NCBI GenBank assembly: GCA_046160675.1
Contig: JBJXHH010000113.1
Location: 1-13,161 of the forward strand
Direction of reading: 5' to 3'
From: JACMJP01 sp046160675
Lineage (GTDB): Bacteria > Bacteroidota > Bacteroidia > Chitinophagales > BACL12
Length of the DNA stretch: 13,161 nucleotides
Shown here: in pieces, positions 7,944 through 13,161 of the stretch
How the letters are laid out: each line of letters begins with the position of its first letter
Position numbering within the stretch: the stretch's first letter is position 1
The notes under the pieces: model-generated
What the model was told of the DNA's origin: nothing
The model's input: only the letters and a program-made list of their open reading frames with translations
Database searches by the model: none
Translations under genes and position numbers: made by a program

Positions 7944-7951
7944 CAAAGTTA
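7944..7951 (-). promoter_or_regulatory. Predicted -7 element of the minus-strand starch gene set
   Basis: On the minus strand this reads TAACTTTG, an exact match to the Bacteroidota -7 consensus TAnnTTTG. Transcription would start near 7938, about 36 bases before the start codon at 7902. The -33 position (about 7970-7974) has only a weak match to TTTG, which would suit a promoter that needs an activator. Confidence 0.5.
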
Positions 7952-7979
7952 ACTATGTTTCAAATAAAATGAAATAGTT
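7951..7979. repeat. Inverted repeat covering the minus-strand promoter spacer
   Basis: AACTATgtTTCA (7951-7962) is mirrored by TGAAATAGTT (7970-7979): ten paired positions with a two-base bulge around seven central bases. It begins on the last base of the -7 element and covers the spacer and -33 region, the place expected for an operator. Base composition is AT-rich, so chance is possible. Confidence 0.5.
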
Positions 7980-8144
7980 CCGGGAGATTTTTTTTTCAGG
8001 TAAGGTATGTTGACTTTTTGCCCTCTCAAAAAAACATCTAGCGATCAATGTTTGAGGTAAGGATTTCAAAAAATAAGCCTGTTTGTTTTATCGAAAGTGC
8101 AACAAAACCCGTTTCCTAAAATTTCCATTCTTAATCATTGTTCA

Positions 8145-8184
8145 ATTCATTAAAAAACTGTACTATTGCCTGTGTTTAATGAAT
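8145..8184. repeat. 10-bp perfect inverted repeat around the susC -33 element
   Basis: ATTCATTAAA (8145-8154) is the exact reverse complement of TTTAATGAAT (8175-8184), with 20 bases between. The arm centres are 30 bp apart, close to three helical turns. The arms flank the -33 element and the right arm stops two bases before the -7 element. It lies upstream of the predicted start of transcription, so it would act as DNA and not as an RNA hairpin. A candidate operator; the sequence is certain, the role inferred. Confidence 0.55.
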
Positions 8185-8194
8185 AATACTTTTA
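8166..8194 (+). promoter_or_regulatory. Predicted promoter of the susCD operon
   Basis: TTG at 8166-8168 and TACTTTTA at 8187-8194 (one mismatch to TAnnTTTG) are 18 bases apart, the same spacing as in the sigma-gene promoter of this window. Transcription would start near 8201, leaving a leader of about 32 bases without a Shine-Dalgarno sequence. Confidence 0.55.
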
Positions 8195-8232
8195 CTCTTT
8201 CATTTATTGTAAAACTAAAAATGTAAGCTACT

Positions 8233-11184
8233 ATGCGTACAATCTCTCAACTTAAACTGTTGTGTATTTCACTTGTTATTCCTGCCTTCACCGCCTTTTC
8301 TCAAAACGCTGCTATCAACGGCACTGTTAATGACGTAAACGGGGAGCCGCTTATCGGGGCCACTATTCAATTATCCGGCAGCAATACAGGAACAGTTGCC
8401 GACATTGACGGAACCTATAATTTAAGCGGCATAACTCCGGGTGATTATACTCTTGTTTGTTCCTACATCGGTTACCAGAAATACGAGGAAGCCATCACAT
8501 TGTCAGCAAACCAAACACTGTCAAAAAACATTGTTTTGCAGGATGATGCCCTTCTGCTTGAAACAGCCATTGTTGTAGGCTACGGCACTACACAGGTGAA
8601 AGACCTTACAGGTTCGGTTACATCCGTTTCAACAAAAAACTTTAATGGCGGTAATGTTACAACACCCGAACAACTTGTTACGGGAAAGATAGCCGGTGTA
8701 CAAATTACCTCAAACAGCGGCGCTCCGGGTTCAGGAAGCCGCATCAGGATCAGGGGCGGAACTTCGATCAACGCTAGTAACGACCCACTCATAGTAATTG
8801 ACGGCGTTCCGGTTGATAACGGAGGCGTTTCCGGTGCAGCTAATGCACTAAATCTTATCAACCCTGATGATATTGAGAACATTACGGTGCTGAAAGATGC
8901 AAGTGCTGCTGCTATCTACGGATCAAGGGCTGCTAACGGCGTCATCATCATCACAACAAAAAAAGGTGTGGCTGATAGCAAATTGCATATTGATTTCAGC
9001 ACTACAAATTCCATAGCCCAAGCAACAAGCTATGTTGATGTTTTAAGCGCTGACGAATTTCGCACAGTTGTAAATGAGAATGGAACGGCTGGACAGCAGG
9101 GTGAACTGGGAGATGCCAACACGGACTGGCAGGATGAGATATACCGGACGGCTATCATTTCTGATAACGACCTTACATTCAGTGGTGGTTTAAAGAGCCT
9201 TCCTTACAGACTGAACCTCGAATACATGAGTGAACAGGGCATACTTGACAGGTCAGAACTTGGTAGGATGGGCGCATCACTCAATATTTCTCCAACTGTG
9301 ATGAATAGCCACCTGGCAATTGACGGAAATGCGAAATTTTTTCACACCGATAATTTCTTCGCTGATCAGGGCGCAATAGGCAGCGCAGTTACATTTGACC
9401 CTACACAGCCTGTGTTCTCTGGAAATACAGACTACGGCGGATATTTTGAATGGATAGACGGCTCAGGAAATCTTGTAAATCTTGCTCCGAAAAACCCTGT
9501 AGGATTATTATATCAAAAAGATGACATTAGTGATGTAAATCGATTTATAGGGAACCTGAAGCTTGATTATAAGTTTCATTTCCTGCCCGAACTACATGGC
9601 GTTTTAAATATCGGTACTGATATTACAAGAAGTAACGGAACGGTTTTCATTCCTGAAACCGCAGCTTCATCATTTGGACAGCAAGGATCAAGCACTCAAT
9701 ATGAACAAAGCAAAGACAACAAACTGGTTGAAGCTTACGGTAATTATGTAAAACAACTTAAGTCAAGCAAAATAGATTTTACTGCAGGATACTCTTATCA
9801 AAACTGGCTTACGAAAAGCCCCGCATTCGACAAGCTGAATGCAGTAGGGGACACGATAACACCTGCCGGAATTGATTTTGAAACAGAAAATACACTTATC
9901 TCATTTTACGGAAGGTTGAATTATAATCTTCAAGAAAAATATATGTTTACTGCAACACTGCGGGAAGATGGTTCTTCAAGGTTCAGCCCGGACAACCGCT
10001 GGGGATTGTTCCCATCTGTCGCTTTTGCATGGCGCATCAGCGAAGAAGGTTTCATGCATGAAAGCGACGTTTATCTCAAACTCCGGCTCGGCTACGGAGT
10101 TACTGGGCAGCAGGATATTTTCTATGATTACCCCTACATAGCAAACTACGACTCAAGTACTTCAACAGCGCAATATCAGTTTGGTGATGTGTTTTATTAC
10201 CTGCTCCGTCCTGATGGTTATGATCCGAATATTAAATGGGAAGAAACAACAAGTTATAATGCAGGACTTGATTTTGGTTTTGTAAATGACATGATTTCAG
10301 GAAGTATAGATGTGTATAAAAAAGTAACGGAAGATTTACTTGCAACTATTCCGATTCCTGCAGGTACAAACTTTACAAACCAGATTCTCACAAATGTTGG
10401 TAGCATGGAAAATGTGGGCGTAGAGGCTAACTTGAACATAGTTGCAATGGATACAAAGGATATGAATTTAAGTTTCGGAATAAATGGAACAGCAAATAAA
10501 AATGAAATAATCAAACTAACCCTCGTAGAGGATACTACCTCTGCCGGAATTTTAACAGGGGGTATTGATGGAGGAATAAGTAACAACATTCAGATACAAA
10601 CTGTTGGTTATGCTACAAATACATTTTTTGCATATCAGCAAGAGTATGATGAAAGCGGCAACCCGATAGAAGGAAGTTATGTTGACCAGAATAACGACAG
10701 CATTATTAATTCCGACGATCTGATCTGGGGAGAAAATCCTACACCTGATTTTTATGCAGGATTTTATGCAAATTTCAGATATAAAAAATGGATTGCCGGG
10801 TTCAGCATGAGAGGTGAGTTTGGAAACTACATATATAATAATGTAAACTCAACCCGAGGCATTTACCAGAATGTTCCTACTACAGGAACTTACCTGCAAA
10901 ACCTGGGGGCAAATTATCTTGAATCGAACTTTCAATCTTACCAGTTGTTTTCAGATTATTATATTGAAGAGGCGTCATTTGTGCGCATGGACAATGCAAG
11001 CATCGGGTATAATGTAGGGAGTATATTTAATGATAAAGCATCGTTGATGGTATCGGCTATCATTCAAAATGTTTTTGTTATTTCAAACTATTCAGGGCTT
11101 GATCCTGAAATTGCAGGGGGTATTGATAAATCTATTTATCCCCGCCCAAGGATCTATTCATTAAACCTCAATCTTAAAATCTAA
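8233..11184 (+). CDS. susC: SusC/RagA-family TonB-dependent outer-membrane transporter
   Basis: A 983-residue outer-membrane channel that imports oligosaccharides using TonB energy, working with its SusD lid. A signal peptide covers about residues 1-24 (TAFSQ). A carboxypeptidase-regulatory-like domain (about 26-104; INGTVNDVNGEPLIGATI) is followed by the typical link LLETAIVVGYGT (about 108-119). The plug (about 124-245) has the SusC signatures RIRIRGGTSINASNDPLIVI (170-189) and ITVLKDASAAAIYGSRAANG (217-236). The rest is the 22-strand barrel, closing with the terminal strand IYSLNLNLKI. Length fits the family (about 1,000). SusD starts 12 bases after its stop, so the two share one transcript. 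Maltooligosaccharide as substrate is inferred from the SusD partner and the neighbouring amylase. The ATG at 8233 gives a clean signal peptide. Confidence 0.95.
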   Translation: MRTISQLKLLCISLVIPAFTAFSQNAAINGTVNDVNGEPLIGATIQLSGSNTGTVADIDGTYNLSGITPGDYTLVCSYIGYQKYEEAITLSANQTLSKNIVLQDDALLLETAIVVGYGTTQVKDLTGSVTSVSTKNFNGGNVTTPEQLVTGKIAGVQITSNSGAPGSGSRIRIRGGTSINASNDPLIVIDGVPVDNGGVSGAANALNLINPDDIENITVLKDASAAAIYGSRAANGVIIITTKKGVADSKLHIDFSTTNSIAQATSYVDVLSADEFRTVVNENGTAGQQGELGDANTDWQDEIYRTAIISDNDLTFSGGLKSLPYRLNLEYMSEQGILDRSELGRMGASLNISPTVMNSHLAIDGNAKFFHTDNFFADQGAIGSAVTFDPTQPVFSGNTDYGGYFEWIDGSGNLVNLAPKNPVGLLYQKDDISDVNRFIGNLKLDYKFHFLPELHGVLNIGTDITRSNGTVFIPETAASSFGQQGSSTQYEQSKDNKLVEAYGNYVKQLKSSKIDFTAGYSYQNWLTKSPAFDKLNAVGDTITPAGIDFETENTLISFYGRLNYNLQEKYMFTATLREDGSSRFSPDNRWGLFPSVAFAWRISEEGFMHESDVYLKLRLGYGVTGQQDIFYDYPYIANYDSSTSTAQYQFGDVFYYLLRPDGYDPNIKWEETTSYNAGLDFGFVNDMISGSIDVYKKVTEDLLATIPIPAGTNFTNQILTNVGSMENVGVEANLNIVAMDTKDMNLSFGINGTANKNEIIKLTLVEDTTSAGILTGGIDGGISNNIQIQTVGYATNTFFAYQQEYDESGNPIEGSYVDQNNDSIINSDDLIWGENPTPDFYAGFYANFRYKKWIAGFSMRGEFGNYIYNNVNSTRGIYQNVPTTGTYLQNLGANYLESNFQSYQLFSDYYIEEASFVRMDNASIGYNVGSIFNDKASLMVSAIIQNVFVISNYSGLDPEIAGGIDKSIYPRPRIYSLNLNLKI

Positions 11185-11196
11185 AATATTTTCACT

Positions 11197-12792
11197 ATGA
11201 ATAATAAATATTTTTTTGTCGTTGCTTCCATCCTGTTTTTGGGAATAACTTTCTCATCGTGTTTCAAAGACCTTGACCTTGCACCTCCTGCGGGCATTAA
11301 TGCAGCCACAGTTTATGAAAACCCTGATAACTACATTCATGTATTGGCTAAAATTTATTCAGGTCTTGCCCTTACAGGAAATGAGGGTCCAGCAGGAAAC
11401 CCTGACATCAGTGGTATTGACGAAGGTTTCAGTGGTTATGTGAGGGTGCTTTGGAATATGCAGGAACTTTCAACTGACGAAGTAAAATGCGCTTGGACCG
11501 ACCCCGGCATTCCGGAACTTAACAAAATGCAATGGAGCAGCACCAACTCTTTTGTAACTGCTATGTATTACCGCATATTTTTCCAGATTCCCCTTTGTAA
11601 TGAATTTATCCGTGAGTCAAGTGATGAGAAAATGAGCGAACGAGGGTTTACTGATGCAGAACAGGAAAAGATCAGGGGCTATCGGACAGAAGCAAGATAC
11701 CTCCGTGCATTGAGTTACTATCATGCAATGGATTTGTTCGGCAGTGTTCCCTTTATAACCGAAGATGACTTAGTAGGCGCATTTTTCCCCGAACAAATTT
11801 CGAGAACAGATTTGTTCAATTACGTTGAAACTGAATTGAAAGAATTAGAAAGTTTGCTTCCAGCACCTAAAACAAATGAGTATGCCAGGGCTGACCGTGC
11901 TGCTGCATGGGCTTTACTTGCAAAAATGTATTTGAATGCAGAAGTGTATACAGGTTCAAACCGTTATACCGACTGTGCAACATATTGCAGTAAAATAATT
12001 TCTGAAGGTGGATATTCCTTACAACCGAACTATGAACATTTATTCATGGCCGATAATCACCTGTCAAATGAAATTATTTTTCCTGTAGCGTTTGATGGAC
12101 TCTTTACTCAAACCTATGGAGGAACAACGTTCCTCACTCACTCAACTATTGGTGGAGATGCAATGAGCGCAATTGATTCATCATTTTTCGGTGTTCAGTT
12201 CGGATGGGGAGGAAACAGGGCTACTCCTGAATTCGCCGCATTATTTCCTGATGAAGATGATGACAGAAATTTATTTTTCACCGATGGACAAACACTTGTT
12301 TTTTCTGATGATTCGGAACTCGGCGATTTCACTGTTGGTTGGCCGATCGCTAAATGGAGGAATTATACATCAACCGGCGTAATTGGTTCTGATGCCACAG
12401 GAAATTTTGTTGATATTGACTACCCGATGTTTCGCCTTGCAGACGTTTACCTGATGTATGCCGAATGTGCTGCCCGGGGCTTTGCAGATGCCGGTATAGG
12501 TGTTGGTTATTTCAACGCTCTTCGGGAAAGGGCCTATGGCGATGCAAGCGAAAATGTTGGAGCAATCACTCCTGAAGATGTATTGAATGAAAGAGCAAGA
12601 GAACTATACTGGGAGGCAACCCGCAGAACAGACTTAATACGTTTCGGGAAATTTACAGGCGGCGACTACCTATGGGCGTTTAAAGGCGGGTCGTTTGCCG
12701 GCACATCGGTTCCGGATTACCTGAATCTGTACCCTTTGCCGTCTTCAGATATAGTTGCAAACCCCAATCTTGTTCAAAATCCAGGGTATTAA
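11197..12792 (+). CDS. susD: SusD starch-binding outer-membrane lipoprotein
   Basis: A 531-residue surface lipoprotein that binds the glycan and closes the SusC channel. The signal peptide ends in a lipobox with acylated C22 (ITFSSC), followed by an acidic FKDLDL stretch that could be a surface-export signal. SusD-family parts are visible: the TPR-like region (about 155-250; AEARYLRALSYYHAMDLFGSVPF near 165-187, MYLNAEVYTG) and the C-terminal RRTDLIRFGKF with LYPLPSSDI. Compared from memory with B. thetaiotaomicron SusD it matches closely throughout, for example DGxDEG-type DISGIDEGFSG, YLNA-VYTG, LFMADN, YGG-T-, WKGG-like FKGGSFAGTSV, NPGY. Of the amylose-binding residues I recall (R81, W96, Y296, W320), counterparts R83, Y307 and W337 are present, while W96 aligns with C98, next to a conserved W100. 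It is the second gene of the operon. Confidence 0.95.
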   Translation: MNNKYFFVVASILFLGITFSSCFKDLDLAPPAGINAATVYENPDNYIHVLAKIYSGLALTGNEGPAGNPDISGIDEGFSGYVRVLWNMQELSTDEVKCAWTDPGIPELNKMQWSSTNSFVTAMYYRIFFQIPLCNEFIRESSDEKMSERGFTDAEQEKIRGYRTEARYLRALSYYHAMDLFGSVPFITEDDLVGAFFPEQISRTDLFNYVETELKELESLLPAPKTNEYARADRAAAWALLAKMYLNAEVYTGSNRYTDCATYCSKIISEGGYSLQPNYEHLFMADNHLSNEIIFPVAFDGLFTQTYGGTTFLTHSTIGGDAMSAIDSSFFGVQFGWGGNRATPEFAALFPDEDDDRNLFFTDGQTLVFSDDSELGDFTVGWPIAKWRNYTSTGVIGSDATGNFVDIDYPMFRLADVYLMYAECAARGFADAGIGVGYFNALRERAYGDASENVGAITPEDVLNERARELYWEATRRTDLIRFGKFTGGDYLWAFKGGSFAGTSVPDYLNLYPLPSSDIVANPNLVQNPGY

Positions 12793-12811
12793 TTTCGTAT
12801 TTTTTCATAGC

Positions 12812-12847
12812 AGAAAGGGCTGTCCTTCCAGGTCAGCCCTTTCTTTT
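12812..12847 (+). terminator. Terminator of the susCD operon
   Basis: An 11-bp stem (12812-12822 with 12834-12844) whose loop holds three further pairs, followed by TTTT. It begins 20 bases after the susD stop and shows that the operon has no susE-type third gene. Confidence 0.88.
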
Positions 12848-12998
12848 AGCCTGAATTGTAACCCCATTGTAAAAACCCTTCTCAATTCTATGAATGGGAC
12901 TTACAATTGTTTCCGAAACCCTTTACCATTTAGGAACTTTGGGGAATCACCTTTTTATTGTGAGAACACACAAATCAGATCTTTTCAGAAAAAAATTG

Positions 12999-13161
12999 AT
13001 GAAAAATCATCTTACATCAACTTTCCTGTTGCTAAAGCTCTTTTTGTTTTTTTCATTTTCCGCATTTTCGCAAACTACCTGGACAGTACCGGGTACTTAC
13101 TCAACAATTGCTGCGGCCGTTACTGCAATAAATTCAGGGGGTGTTCCAGCGGGAGGGTTGA
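12999..13161 (+). CDS. Start of a secreted surface protein (partial, cut by window edge)
   Basis: Only 54 codons are in the window. A signal peptide of about 25 residues (hydrophobic LLLKLFLFFSFSAF, then SQ) is followed by TTWTVPGTYSTIAAAVTAIN and SGGVPAGGL. I recall this opening 'GxYxTIAAAVxALNxGGVxxGGV' from large Bacteroidota surface or T9SS proteins with beta-helix or repeated Ig-like domains, so the full gene may be long. It follows the susCD terminator and has no clear promoter, so a link with starch use is not supported. The start at 12999 is chosen because the signal peptide begins there. Confidence 0.75.
   Translation, partial: MKNHLTSTFLLLKLFLFFSFSAFSQTTWTVPGTYSTIAAAVTAINSGGVPAGGL

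Larger units (their letters stand above)
7903..8232. other. 330-base divergent regulatory spacer
   Basis: No gene is seen here. It separates the T9SS cargo genes (minus) from susC (plus) and holds a predicted promoter and an inverted repeat for each side, listed separately. Between them are a run of T (7988-7996), an 8-bp direct repeat AGGTAAGG (7998-8005 and 8055-8062), and a weak interrupted inverted repeat CTC..AAACAT / ATGTTTGAG (8025-8037 with 8048-8056). None of these last three is strong enough to call a site. Confidence 0.7.

Noticed and set aside
8580..10589. Minus-strand open frames of 100 and 111 codons inside susC
   Set aside because: The first is antisense to the conserved SusC plug, the second to barrel strands; both look like by-products of codon use in susC.
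12173..12382. Plus-strand 69-codon frame inside susD
   Set aside because: It is out of frame within a continuous SusD reading frame and has no recognisable features.
12907..12941. Possible promoter for the last partial gene (TTG at 12907 and GAACTTTG at 12934-12941)
   Set aside because: The -7 match lacks the leading T and the spacing of 24 bases is too long for the Bacteroidota promoter.

Overview
The window comes from a member of the phylum Bacteroidota, most likely a free-living or environmental lineage that uses the type IX secretion system (T9SS). The evidence is a SusC/SusD pair, three proteins ending in T9SS type A sorting domains, promoter sequences of the TTTG/TAnnTTTG type, a near absence of Shine-Dalgarno sequences, and an ECF sigma factor of a kind conserved in this phylum. 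I cannot name a genus. No tRNA, rRNA, CRISPR array, insertion sequence or phage gene was seen.

Layout. Positions 1-1835 (minus) hold the first 611 codons of uvrA, cut by the window edge. A 264-base divergent spacer follows, with a 19-bp tandem repeat at the uvrA start and a good promoter for the sigma factor. Positions 2100-3019 (plus) carry an ECF sigma factor and then a 79-residue soluble protein resembling an anti-sigma domain, with a terminator hairpin between them. A strong hairpin separates these from three minus-strand genes for T9SS cargo proteins: a 339-residue Ig-like/FN3 protein (3096-4115), a 939-residue GH13 alpha-amylase-family enzyme (4245-7064) and a 252-residue putative carbohydrate-binding protein (7144-7902). 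A 330-base regulatory spacer (7903-8232) fires both ways. On the plus strand it leads to susC (8233-11184) and susD (11197-12792), closed by a terminator. The window ends in the first 54 codons of another secreted protein.

How the genes fit together. Compared from memory with Bacteroides thetaiotaomicron SusD, the SusD protein resembles the starch-binding protein itself and not merely the wider RagB/SusD family. Together with the divergent secreted amylase this points to a starch or maltodextrin utilisation locus. The enzyme and the small binding protein would reach the surface through the T9SS. They would cut and hold starch there, and SusD/SusC would bind and import the maltooligosaccharides. 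No susE, susF, susA, susB or regulator gene is seen in the window. Two inverted repeats sit on the predicted divergent promoters and are candidate operators.

All identifications rest on reading motifs and on remembered family sequences. No database search was run.
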